Source: Firm-04 sp946413695
GTDB taxonomy: Bacteria > Bacillota > Clostridia > Oscillospirales > Ruminococcaceae
Length of the DNA stretch: 64,000 nt
Assembly (NCBI GenBank): GCA_946413695.1
Contig: CAMKLV010000009.1
Span: forward strand, 11,174-75,173
Direction of reading: 5' to 3'
Numbering within the stretch: position 1 is the stretch's first letter; every line of letters begins with the position of its first letter. The translations under genes were made by a program, and so were the position numbers. A model generated the notes under the pieces. The model saw nothing but the letters and a program-made list of their open reading frames with translations. It made no database searches and was not told the DNA's origin. This document shows positions 8,683-16,241 of the stretch, piece by piece.

Positions 8683-9543
8683 TTATGCTTTCGCTGTCAC
8701 TGTTGCGGTACCGGCAGCGACTGCTTTCCCGGTCGAATCAATCGAAACAACCGTGATCTTTTTGCCGGATGCAGCCGTAATGTCCGCAGAGCCGTTCCAT
8801 GCAGACCATGTATAGTCAGGAACCTCGCCGAATGCAATCGTCGGTGCATTGGTTCCGACCTTGTACACATAGGATTCCGATGCAGCAGGTGTATAGCCGG
8901 TGAGCGTCAACTTGGTTGTGCCGCTTGCTGTCCCCTGCGCAGATGTCACGGTGATTGTAGCAAGCGTCCGGACAGGGCCTGCAATGCGGTAAAGGTTGAT
9001 CGGCTGGATCTGCTTATTTGCCAGCGACTTGTAGCCGGTGACGGTACAGTTCAGTCCGCCGACAGCAGCTTTGCTTGTCGAAATGCTCAGTCCGCCGGTG
9101 CTGTATGCAAGCGGAATTTCAGCGATTACAAAACCGCCGTCCAGAATCGGGAGAATCAGTGCGATATTCTGAAAATCGCCCGTTTCGATTGCGAACCGGA
9201 CCGTGATCAGATCGCCGTCAATATCCGCAGAGCCGAGCGCAAGTGCAAGATCGCCAGCGCTCATAGATGCGAGCGTGAATGTCGCAGTTGTAGTGATCTT
9301 CGTCGTGACAAGTCCCTCGAGATAGTCGAAATGGACATTGTTCAGCTCACTGAGCACATTGGTCAGATCACGCTGCACATTGACGCCGAAGCTGTCCTTT
9401 GTAACCTGCGAGACAGCGCCGTTCAGGATCGACTCGCGGAAATCGTCGATATTGAAGTTCCGGACAAGAATGCCGGTATCAAACTGGATGTCCTGAATCT
9501 GCTCAGGGCGCAGGGTTTCAAGCTGCGAGAGATCAATTCCCAT
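8683..9543 (-). CDS. Major tail tube protein with C-terminal Ig-like domain
   Basis: A 286-residue protein at the position of the tube protein. The N-terminal part (about 1-190) is beta-rich (QIQDIQFDTGILVRNFN, GFVIAEIPLAYSTGG). The C-terminal part (about 195-286) is an Ig-like domain of the bacterial Big type (TITVTSAQGTASGTTKLTLTG ... GKAVAAGTATVTAKA), a common surface decoration of tail tubes that may help adhesion. RBS AGGAGG 7 bases before the ATG. Confidence 0.8.
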   Translation of the reverse strand: MGIDLSQLETLRPEQIQDIQFDTGILVRNFNIDDFRESILNGAVSQVTKDSFGVNVQRDLTNVLSELNNVHFDYLEGLVTTKITTTATFTLASMSAGDLALALGSADIDGDLITVRFAIETGDFQNIALILPILDGGFVIAEIPLAYSTGGLSISTSKAAVGGLNCTVTGYKSLANKQIQPINLYRIAGPVRTLATITVTSAQGTASGTTKLTLTGYTPAASESYVYKVGTNAPTIAFGEVPDYTWSAWNGSADITAASGKKITVVSIDSTGKAVAAGTATVTAKA

Positions 9544-9554
9544 GATATTTCCTC

Positions 9555-9944
9555 CTAGTTTGTCACAAATGTGAATTCAAGGTTGATATACTTGTATTTG
9601 CCGGTGCGGTCATCCTTATCCGTTCCATTCTGGGCAAAAGGAGAGCCCTTTGTTACAGCGATCACACCATCATCGCAGATCAGACGGAGAAAACGTCCGA
9701 TTCTTCTGGAAATCTCCTCTGTTTTCTCATTCAGCATCTGCCATGAATCTGAATAATCATAAATCAGGACGGTCACCGGCACAGCTTCTCCGCGGAAATC
9801 ATCCGTCAGGAGTTCGTAAGTGATGTACGGCGGATGATTTTCCACCGTCTGTTCATCGTCCAGATAGTCAGGTACACTGTTTTCCTCATAAGCAGGAAGT
9901 CCGAATGACGAAAAAAACGCATGGATGCATTCAGCTTTTGTCAT
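9555..9944 (-). CDS. Tail terminator-like / head-tail joining protein
   Basis: A 129-residue protein immediately before the tube gene, the usual place of the tail terminator. The sequence PPYITYELLTDDFRGEAVPVTVLIYDYSDSW resembles tail-completion proteins that cap the tube. The start at 9944 is preferred because GGAGG lies 5 bases upstream; the 4-base overlap with the previous gene indicates coupled translation. Assignment rests on position, size and this motif. Confidence 0.65.
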   Translation of the reverse strand: MTKAECIHAFFSSFGLPAYEENSVPDYLDDEQTVENHPPYITYELLTDDFRGEAVPVTVLIYDYSDSWQMLNEKTEEISRRIGRFLRLICDDGVIAVTKGSPFAQNGTDKDDRTGKYKYINLEFTFVTN

Positions 9945-10309
9945 GTGAGCCTCCATTCCTCCGCGGAGACCATCCGAAGATCGAGCCGTGCGCCTTCCGG
10001 GGTCTGTGCATCCTGACCGTCATTTGTGATTCGCAGGATCAGACCGTCACGCTGTCGCTTGATAACTGCATGAAACGGAAGCGATACAGAGCGAGCAGTC
10101 AGAACGGAATATCCGGCAATCGCATCCGGCTTACCGCCTTTTTCGATACTCTGTGCTTTCGGAGCAGTTCTGCCGGTCTGATCACAAACTGCGCACGCCT
10201 GGAATGATTCGCCTTCGGTCCATGTACCGGAACTGCCGCTCTGTCCGTCCGGCGTCCGGCTTTTGATCATCCGGCAAAATGCTTCCATGTTCTTTTGCAG
10301 GATCCTCAT
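9941..10309 (-). CDS. Head-tail joining protein (stopper-like)
   Basis: A 122-residue basic protein between the HK97 gp10-like gene and the tail terminator. The ATG at 10309 is chosen over an upstream GTG because it has an AGG at suitable spacing. Sequence features (RTPDGQSGSSGTWTEGE, SVSLPFHAVIKRQRDG) fit small beta-barrel connector proteins. I do not recognise a precise family; the role is inferred from the conserved connector gene order. Confidence 0.55.
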   Translation of the reverse strand: MRILQKNMEAFCRMIKSRTPDGQSGSSGTWTEGESFQACAVCDQTGRTAPKAQSIEKGGKPDAIAGYSVLTARSVSLPFHAVIKRQRDGLILRITNDGQDAQTPEGARLDLRMVSAEEWRLT

Positions 10310-10316
10310 GCGCACC

Positions 10317-10691
10317 TCATTTCTTCATTGCATCGAGCATGATCGAGCGATACTTCTTACGGTGATTGACCGCAGCCTTCTTGATAAAATGCGCGGGCTT
10401 TACGCCATATTTTACGCTTGCGTGCGGTCTGGTAAATCGACCCGTTCCAAGCTCATGAAATACAGCATACGGATTGTTGGTGCCGATGTAAACGTCAGTA
10501 CTGCTGACTGCGTGCGAGATTGAACGCCTCAGCTCGCGTGTATCCACAAGACCGTAAGAATTGACAATGTTCTTTGCATGTTGTTCTGCAACAGAACCAA
10601 TCTGCTCCAGCGCTGCTGCACATTGCCGATGCAGCGCGCGCAGAACATCATCAGAAAAGTCCTTGAGCTGCACATTTCCATCCATGAACAT
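10317..10691 (-). CDS. HK97 gp10-like tail component
   Basis: A 124-residue protein with the hallmark of the HK97 gp10 family, NNPYAVFHELGTGRFTRPHAS followed by KPAHFIKKAAVNHRKKY. Family members take part in head-tail joining. The first half is helical (EQIGSVAEQHAKNIVNSYG). An alternative TTG start six bases upstream overlaps the previous stop; the ATG at 10691 is preferred. Confidence 0.8.
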   Translation of the reverse strand: MFMDGNVQLKDFSDDVLRALHRQCAAALEQIGSVAEQHAKNIVNSYGLVDTRELRRSISHAVSSTDVYIGTNNPYAVFHELGTGRFTRPHASVKYGVKPAHFIKKAAVNHRKKYRSIMLDAMKK

Positions 10692-10693
10692 TG

Positions 10694-11107
10694 TCAATCA
10701 CCATCCTGATTATAAAGATTCAAGAAGCCGTATCTCTGTTGCATCAGACCGAGATCTTTCAGCTCATTGCGCAAGAAATACAGCAACTGACCGGCATTTG
10801 CATACTGAAATGTGTATGAATAAGGTCCGAGCGATTCCGACGCCGAAGATACAGCGCCGGAATCGTTGATTGCATCAAGCGCCCGGCAAACAGCCTGCAC
10901 AACCACAGACTTGACTGCGAGCGCATAGTCCTCACCGGAAACCGGATCAGCAATCAGTTCGTCGATGTTCTTCTTGTATTTCTGCGCCATCAGCCGGAGC
11001 TTGGCGGAAGCCTCTGCAATCAAGACTTCCGCCGCTTCCTGCTGTTGATTGGTCAGCGATCGCCCGAGCGCGGTAATGTCGCTGACCTCTGCATACACCG
11101 TGCCCAT
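10694..11107 (-). CDS. Head-tail adaptor (Gp19/Gp15/Gp42-like connector)
   Basis: A 137-residue helical protein following the major capsid gene, where the gp6/gp15-type adaptor ring is encoded. Features include the N-terminal TVYAEVSDITALGRSLTNQQQEAAEVL and the C-terminal SESLGPYSYTFQYANAG, typical of the Phage_Gp19 family that binds the portal ring. RBS GGAGA 6 bases before the ATG. Only 2 bases separate it from the capsid gene. Confidence 0.75.
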   Translation of the reverse strand: MGTVYAEVSDITALGRSLTNQQQEAAEVLIAEASAKLRLMAQKYKKNIDELIADPVSGEDYALAVKSVVVQAVCRALDAINDSGAVSSASESLGPYSYTFQYANAGQLLYFLRNELKDLGLMQQRYGFLNLYNQDGD

Positions 11108-11109
11108 GA

Positions 11110-12030
11110 TTATTCTCCGTCTCCGGATGCTGCTGCTTCGCTGATCAGCGCAAAGCTGCTCGGATCGAGAATGCCCCAGCCGATGTATGCCTCGGAGCGG
11201 AGCACGATCTCATTGGTGCGCTTCAGGTCGCCCTGACCGTCCGGATCGCCGTACTGGATGATCTCCAGCGGGATATTCGCAGCATAGCCCCACTTGAAGC
11301 AGTTTGCGAAGTCGCCGACAACTGCACGAAGCAGTGTGCCGGTGCCGAAGCTGACAGTGTTGTTGATGTCGGATGCCAGCGCGCCGAATGCTGCCGGATT
11401 GCCGCCGAAGCGGAACTCCGGATACATTGCCTGATTGGAATGCGCCATCTTCATCTTGCCGATTGCTGCGCCCATTGCAGGACACATAGCAACACCGGTC
11501 ACGATACCGTCAGATGTCTGGATCGCGCCGACAGCATCGTCGATGTTGTCATCCGGATGCGCTGCATCATAGGTGATGATGTGCCCGGAATCAGTCACCT
11601 TGCCGGTGAAGCAGTTGGTACCGACGATCGCCGAGGCAGTTGCAGTCGCGGGATTGAAGCCGTGGAAGCCGGCAATATCCAGACCGCGGGCAATCTTCTT
11701 GGAGAAGCCGTCAGCGAACGCGCGGAGATACGGAATCTGCTTCTCCTCAGAGAGATGCACGAACTCATCCGTAACGCGGTGCTGATAGATGAACTTGATC
11801 GGCTTGATCGTGACAGGCGCGATTGCAGCGGGACCGGCAGGCTTCTGAGCACCTTCGCCGACGATAGCGGCCTCACCGTCCATCGTGAAGATAAAGGTAT
11901 CCGTGCCGGCAAACGGCATCGGCTCAGCTGCGCTCAGCTTTGCAAGGGAAGAATGTCCCTTGACCTTGCTGAACATTTCGGTCACGAGCTCCGGCTTGAA
12001 GAGAGTACCGGAAGTAGTCTTGTTAGGCAT
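11110..12030 (-). CDS. Major capsid protein (HK97 fold)
   Basis: A 306-residue capsid protein following the scaffold gene. Recognisable parts are the N-terminal GTLFKPELVTEMFSKVKGHSSLAKL, the E-loop/strand region GEAAIVGEGAQKPAGPAAIAPV and IKFIYQHRVTDEF, and the C-terminal GWGILDPSSFALI. This is the pattern of phage major capsid proteins with an HK97 fold made without an encoded protease: the gene is preceded by a DUF4355-type scaffold. It forms the icosahedral shell. Confidence 0.88.
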   Translation of the reverse strand: MPNKTTSGTLFKPELVTEMFSKVKGHSSLAKLSAAEPMPFAGTDTFIFTMDGEAAIVGEGAQKPAGPAAIAPVTIKPIKFIYQHRVTDEFVHLSEEKQIPYLRAFADGFSKKIARGLDIAGFHGFNPATATASAIVGTNCFTGKVTDSGHIITYDAAHPDDNIDDAVGAIQTSDGIVTGVAMCPAMGAAIGKMKMAHSNQAMYPEFRFGGNPAAFGALASDINNTVSFGTGTLLRAVVGDFANCFKWGYAANIPLEIIQYGDPDGQGDLKRTNEIVLRSEAYIGWGILDPSSFALISEAAASGDGE

Positions 12031-12041
12031 ATAAACCCTCC

Positions 12042-12494
12042 TTATGCGTTCAGGTCATGTGCAAGCGCACGGTATGCCGCATCCGCATTTGATCCGACAG
12101 GCGTTTCAGATGAAAAACTCGGTGTTGCCTGCGGATGCGATGCGAATTTGGAGAGTGCGTCTGCATCTTTGCGGATTTCCTCCTCGGTCGTACCGGAGAG
12201 GCGTTCTGCAAGCTCATAGGGCAGACCAACCTCATGCGCGACTTTCGTTTTTACCGAGGCGATCTCGTATGCGCTGTTCTTGGCGGTCAGATCGGCGATC
12301 TTGGTATCGCTCTCCTTGAGCTTTTCGGTGAGGGTCGCGATCTGATCAGTGTGTTTTTTCACATCGTCAGGCGAGAGATAGCCCTCGTACTTCTTTGCTG
12401 TCTCGTCAGCAGCAGATTTCTTTGCGCGTTCGATGCGGTCCTTGATGATCGCGTCAAGCGCTTCCTGTGTTTCGATCGGTTTGAATTCAGGCAT
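12042..12494 (-). CDS. Capsid scaffolding protein (DUF4355/GP20-like)
   Basis: A 150-residue highly charged, largely coiled-coil protein (IKDRIERAKKSAADETAKKYEG, QIATLTEKLKESDTKIADLTAKN), typical of scaffold proteins that template procapsid assembly and leave before DNA packaging. It directly precedes the capsid gene. The start is set by AGGAG 8 bases before the ATG at 12494; the upstream part of the open frame overlaps the terminase gene and is not used. Confidence 0.82.
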   Translation of the reverse strand: MPEFKPIETQEALDAIIKDRIERAKKSAADETAKKYEGYLSPDDVKKHTDQIATLTEKLKESDTKIADLTAKNSAYEIASVKTKVAHEVGLPYELAERLSGTTEEEIRKDADALSKFASHPQATPSFSSETPVGSNADAAYRALAHDLNA

Positions 12495-12526
12495 AATAAA
12501 ACTCCTATCTTTTCCGCGTAGTTGCG

Positions 12527-13945
12527 TTAATATGAAACTCTCTGCGGCTTGTGCTCCTTTGCATTGGCGCAGAGCCAATGCACAAGAGATACCGCTTCAA
12601 GAAGTGATATATCTGCGCCTTCCAGCACAGAGGTATAACCAAATCCGCCGCCCGAGCCGATTTCCCGGTGTTCGCAGTTCGTAGCAGCCTGAGCAAGAGC
12701 CGGTTGATCCATGTGACGGATCTGACCGCCGAACAGCTGCTGTTCAAACAGCGCGTGTGCAGCAACCACATCAGCCACCTTCGGGAGCACAGCCTTGCAC
12801 TTGACTCCGGCGTCCTTCATCTCAGAGGCGAGAACCGTCTGATTACCGGCGCCGTCGATCACAACAGATTCCGCGTGCGGATTCCGCAGGAACGGCATCA
12901 GCCAGGCGTTGCCGTCGCGGACCGGTCGGCAGTCGATTGCTTCAATGAAGATCTTGCCGTCATCGAGCTTAAATGCTGCGGCAAGCGAGACATTGCCGGA
13001 ACTCCCGTATTTCACCGCGAAGAATATCCGCGGCTTCTTTGGCAGCATCGGCTTTTCTTTGAGCGCGTACTCGGACCATTCCTGCTTGCTGATCGCGGAT
13101 TTCTGCGAGTAGCGGAGCCACAGACCGAGGCGCTGAATGTTATCATCGACCTGATCGTCGCCGAGCTCGCTGCGGATCGTGCGCTCTGTCAGGATCGTGC
13201 CGAGGCTCGGATTCGTCAGATACCACAGCTCAGGATCGTGTGCGTCAGTCAGGTTCGGCACAGACCACTCAGCCCAGCCGGCATCTTCTTCCTTGCCGGT
13301 CAGGCAGCGGCGGCGGTATTTGAGAAACACATCGCCGGAAGATACTGCGGTCGGCGGAGTGCCGCACATCAGCGTCTGCGGATTTTTGCTGTCCGTGACA
13401 ACATATTTCAGCGCGGACTCCTGATCTGTGGTGTACTCCTGCGCCTCGTCGATGATCAGCGTGTCATAGCCTTCGCCGAGACCGCCGGTGCTGCTCCGCG
13501 TGCGAAAGTTGATGACAGCCTCGCTGCCGTCCTTCAGCCACTCGATGCTGCGGCGACCGGCTGACTTATATGCCTTGAAATCCTCGTCTTCCTTATAGCC
13601 CATTTTGGTGAGCAGTCGGAGCACCTTTTCCCATGCGCTTGCCGCAGTTGATTCGCGGTGCGCGGTGTAAAGGCATCGCCGCTCATGCAGCAGATCCCAG
13701 ATCGCACGCATGATCAGGATTTCAGACTTACCGTTTCGGCGCGGGATCGACCAGCCGTATTTCATGTGGATCCACAGCCCTGAGTCATTCACGGCCATGA
13801 TGTCTTCCAGCATGAGCGCCTGCCAGTCCTGCGCGGTTCGGTCGGATTGGTTGTAGAGGTCTACGGCTTCCGTGCCGAGTGATTCGGTGTACGGGAGCCG
13901 GATGCAGATTGTAGGAGTTTGCTTGCCTAAGCGGATTTCGCTCAT
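12527..13945 (-). CDS. terL: Terminase large subunit
   Basis: A 472-residue DNA-packaging motor. The Walker A-like motif is IPRRNGKSE (about residues 65-75) and Walker B with the catalytic Glu is LIIDEAQEY (about 165). The C-terminal nuclease region contains FFAVKYGSSGNVSLAAAFKLDDG and VIDGAGNQ. It cuts and translocates DNA into the procapsid through the portal. The start follows AAAGGAG 7 bases upstream. It is preceded by an HNH gene and no small terminase was recognised nearby. Confidence 0.9.
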   Translation of the reverse strand: MSEIRLGKQTPTICIRLPYTESLGTEAVDLYNQSDRTAQDWQALMLEDIMAVNDSGLWIHMKYGWSIPRRNGKSEILIMRAIWDLLHERRCLYTAHRESTAASAWEKVLRLLTKMGYKEDEDFKAYKSAGRRSIEWLKDGSEAVINFRTRSSTGGLGEGYDTLIIDEAQEYTTDQESALKYVVTDSKNPQTLMCGTPPTAVSSGDVFLKYRRRCLTGKEEDAGWAEWSVPNLTDAHDPELWYLTNPSLGTILTERTIRSELGDDQVDDNIQRLGLWLRYSQKSAISKQEWSEYALKEKPMLPKKPRIFFAVKYGSSGNVSLAAAFKLDDGKIFIEAIDCRPVRDGNAWLMPFLRNPHAESVVIDGAGNQTVLASEMKDAGVKCKAVLPKVADVVAAHALFEQQLFGGQIRHMDQPALAQAATNCEHREIGSGGGFGYTSVLEGADISLLEAVSLVHWLCANAKEHKPQRVSY

Positions 13946-13958
13946 GCACAAACTCCTT

Positions 13959-14327
13959 TCAGATGGTTTTCCAGTCAAATGTCAGCGGCAGCAGCCGGTT
14001 CGAGATTAGCTCGACGCCGCCGGAGAAGTCCTGCTTCTGCGCTACGAGCTTGTCAGATTTGTCCCGGTTGCAGGTCATGTGTGCGAGCTGCAAGTTGTTG
14101 AGGTCGGAAGGGTGCCCGCCTTTGGCAACCGGAATGATATGGTCGATGCAGGGAGAGAGCGGATGCGGGAATTTCAGCCGGAAGTCAACCGGCTTGCCGC
14201 AAATGCCGCATACCTTCTGCGTCGCGTAGATTTTCTTCTTGTTCGACTCGAACTGCGCGCGCTGCGGGCCGTTGTGGTCAGGCCGCAGGTTCGCTTTGCT
14301 CGGTCTGGCTCTTGCTCCGTTCGGCAT
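13959..14327 (-). CDS. HNH endonuclease next to terminase
   Basis: A 122-residue HNH nuclease. The zinc-binding Cys pair is CGICGKPVD, the HNH core is PCIDHIIPVAKGGHPSDLNNLQLAH followed by MTCNRDKSD. HNH proteins encoded beside terminase genes are known to support the terminase cleavage reaction in HK97-like cos phages, so this may take part in genome end formation. RBS AAAGGAG precedes the ATG. It ends 13 bases before the terminase start. Confidence 0.88.
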   Translation of the reverse strand: MPNGARARPSKANLRPDHNGPQRAQFESNKKKIYATQKVCGICGKPVDFRLKFPHPLSPCIDHIIPVAKGGHPSDLNNLQLAHMTCNRDKSDKLVAQKQDFSGGVELISNRLLPLTFDWKTI

Positions 14328-14351
14328 GGTGTTCTCCTTTCACAAGGCATG

Positions 14352-14377
14352 AAAAAAGCACCCTTTGCAGAGTGCTT
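14352..14377 (-). terminator. Intrinsic terminator between DUF6275-like gene and HNH gene
   Basis: On the minus strand, AAGCACTCT and AGGGTGCTT form a 9-bp stem (one G-T pair) closed by GCAA and followed by TTTTTTC. It lies just after the stop of 14382-14624 and would end transcripts coming from portal and MuF before HNH and terminase unless read through. Confidence 0.75.
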
Positions 14378-14381
14378 GGTG

Positions 14382-14624
14382 TTATTCGGCTATCACAACA
14401 TTCTCAAACTTCTTGTAAGCATCGAGATACCATTCGTTCTTGTCGCCGTTGTATGTCAGCTCGTAGTACATACCGTCAGGCAGTGTGCTTGACAGCAGAT
14501 ACTTCCAGTTCTGGAGCGCTTTGCACTTCCAGACAGTATACACCTCAAACGACGGTTTCAGGTCTGATTTGTCAAGGTGGCTCTCGATATACTCCCTGAC
14601 GATCTGTAATGCTTTTTCATCCAT
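14382..14624 (-). CDS. Small phage protein, DUF6275-like
   Basis: An 80-residue protein with TVWKCKALQNWKYLLSSTLPDG and YYELTYNGDKNEWYLDAYKKFEN, which I associate with the DUF6275 family of short phage proteins of unknown function. The start follows AAAGGAG 9 bases upstream. It is flanked on both sides by intrinsic terminators, so it looks like a cargo unit between MuF and the terminase block. Confidence 0.65.
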   Translation of the reverse strand: MDEKALQIVREYIESHLDKSDLKPSFEVYTVWKCKALQNWKYLLSSTLPDGMYYELTYNGDKNEWYLDAYKKFENVVIAE

Positions 14625-14657
14625 GTGATAAACTCCTTTCATTTTCGGGTATGAGAA

Positions 14658-14681
14658 AACCCGCTCATTTCTGGGCGGGTT
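14658..14681 (-). terminator. Intrinsic terminator after the Cys-rich cargo gene
   Basis: On the minus strand AACCCGC and GCGGGTT form a 7-bp stem followed by TTC, overlapping the last codons of 14665-14856. The short T tract makes it a weaker terminator than the one at 14352. Confidence 0.6.
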
Positions 14682-14856
14682 CTTCTTTCGGTTCAAATCC
14701 GATTCCGTTGTTGCAGTTTATACAGTCATCTCTTGTGATGAACATAATCTTACTTTCCGGAATCTTTCCATCATATGCATCGCATTCCCATTTTGAAGGA
14801 TCGTCATTAGGATTATGACAATGCACACATCTTTCACACTTGAAACGACCAATCAA
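14665..14856 (-). CDS. Small Cys-rich protein coupled to MuF gene (candidate immunity protein)
   Basis: A 63-residue protein with six Cys (CERCVHCHNPNDDPSKWEC and DDCINCNN), likely a small zinc-binding fold. It starts at a TTG that overlaps the MuF stop codon, so translation is coupled. A GGAGG lies about 13 bases upstream. Its DNA is AT-rich like the C-terminal third of MuF, consistent with joint acquisition. If the MuF C-terminal domain is a toxin, this is the obvious immunity candidate; function is unproven. Confidence 0.6.
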   Translation of the reverse strand: MIGRFKCERCVHCHNPNDDPSKWECDAYDGKIPESKIMFITRDDCINCNNGIGFEPKEEPAQK

Positions 14857-16241
14857 AACTTCACACCACCCTCCGTTAGGAATTCGACTACCTTCAGGAT
14901 TTCGGAATCTGTAGTAGCCATATTCAGTCTATAAATTGCAGAAACATCTGCATAGTACTCGAAGATGTCATTATCATTTCTATTCAACAGCTTACGCTTT
15001 TTCCATATTTTTACCGCTGTATCACTGCGCAGTAATGGATCCGGAATCCTAATATGTGCAGCCTCATGCTCAGCAATATACGCAACAGATTTTGCTTGTT
15101 TGGGGAAAAAGCCTTGACTGCTCCACTCTTTCATAGTGTCAAGCAACGCATCTTTAGAATTGAAAAAGCGGCTAGAAATATATAATGCATTCTGAGGTGC
15201 ACTATATTGAGCAATACAGCAAGCATCTCCGTCAATTACTTCTGTCGCAATGATACTCGGAAAGTTCATCCCAGTATCTTTCTGAATCTTTTTCAACCGT
15301 TTCGCAAACGGTTCAAGCACATCAGCATTTTGTATTCCTTTCAAGTCTACACTCTGCTGACTAAGACCGAGTTCTTCAATCATAAATTGCTTGACAGCTT
15401 CAACAGCATTCAAATCTTGTTTTACCGCATATTTGCTGAAATCCGGCGGATTCAAAGTAGAAGCGGACATTTTCTTGTTTATTTTACCACTTTGAGGTAG
15501 TTTTGTCAAGCCATGTTCTGCCTGCAATCTCTCCGCCTGCTCATCAGTCAACACAACCGGATCCCCGGCACCCGCCCCAGGTTCCGGCGCTTCCCATTCC
15601 CACTTGCTCCACACATCCTGCCGCTTTCTTCCGTTCTCAAAGGTCACGGTGCAGTCGCAGTTGTCGTGGCGGCGGTAAATGTCGTCAGGCTCTTCGCCGT
15701 AGGCATAACGCCCGGCAACCTTGCTGCACCACGGGCAGCAGCCATTGACAGCTACGCGAGTGATGCGGCAGTCAAGCCCAGCTTTGTGCCGGAATTTCGC
15801 CTCTGACTTCATGCGGTCATCGTGCATTGACTTTACTGTGGTTTCTGTCGCGGCTTTGGCTCTGCGCTGCAAGGTCTCCACAGGCTTGCTCAGATCGCGG
15901 AGAGAACTGCCGATCTGATGCCCGCGCTTACTATCAAACGGAGCGTGCTGCGGTGCAAGGTGAAAGCCCTGCGCCTCATCCCTGAAGCGCTGCACCGTGT
16001 CAACTGCCACGTTGATGTCGATGTACTGATCGTGCAGCAGATCCACACAGAGCGGCTCGCGCTCTTCCAGCGGGATCTCAGGCAATCGCCGGGAGAAGAT
16101 CTCGCCGAGCAGCTTGCCGGCACGGATGCTGTATGCTGCGGTATCGGCATAGGTTCCCTTGCCGCTCTCGATCTTCTTCCGGAGCTTCGCAAGCAGAGCA
16201 TCACGCTCGATGCGCTCACGGACTTCCTCACGGACTGTCAT
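14853..16241 (-). CDS. MuF-type minor capsid protein with C-terminal HExxH domain
   Basis: A 462-residue head protein. Residues about 1-235 are a head-morphogenesis (MuF/SPP1 gp7) domain with VNGCCPWCSKVAGRYAYG and DDIYRRHDNCDCTV. After a Pro/Gly linker (PEPGAGAGDPVVLT) a distinct domain of about 180 residues follows. It carries HEAAH at 392-396 and a possible third metal ligand in EYYAD (Glu428), as in zinc metallopeptidases. DNA for this domain is clearly AT-richer than the MuF part. Temperate phages are known to carry polymorphic toxins fused to MuF, which makes a virion-delivered toxin or protease plausible. Confidence 0.8.
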   Translation of the reverse strand: MTVREEVRERIERDALLAKLRKKIESGKGTYADTAAYSIRAGKLLGEIFSRRLPEIPLEEREPLCVDLLHDQYIDINVAVDTVQRFRDEAQGFHLAPQHAPFDSKRGHQIGSSLRDLSKPVETLQRRAKAATETTVKSMHDDRMKSEAKFRHKAGLDCRITRVAVNGCCPWCSKVAGRYAYGEEPDDIYRRHDNCDCTVTFENGRKRQDVWSKWEWEAPEPGAGAGDPVVLTDEQAERLQAEHGLTKLPQSGKINKKMSASTLNPPDFSKYAVKQDLNAVEAVKQFMIEELGLSQQSVDLKGIQNADVLEPFAKRLKKIQKDTGMNFPSIIATEVIDGDACCIAQYSAPQNALYISSRFFNSKDALLDTMKEWSSQGFFPKQAKSVAYIAEHEAAHIRIPDPLLRSDTAVKIWKKRKLLNRNDNDIFEYYADVSAIYRLNMATTDSEILKVVEFLTEGGVKF

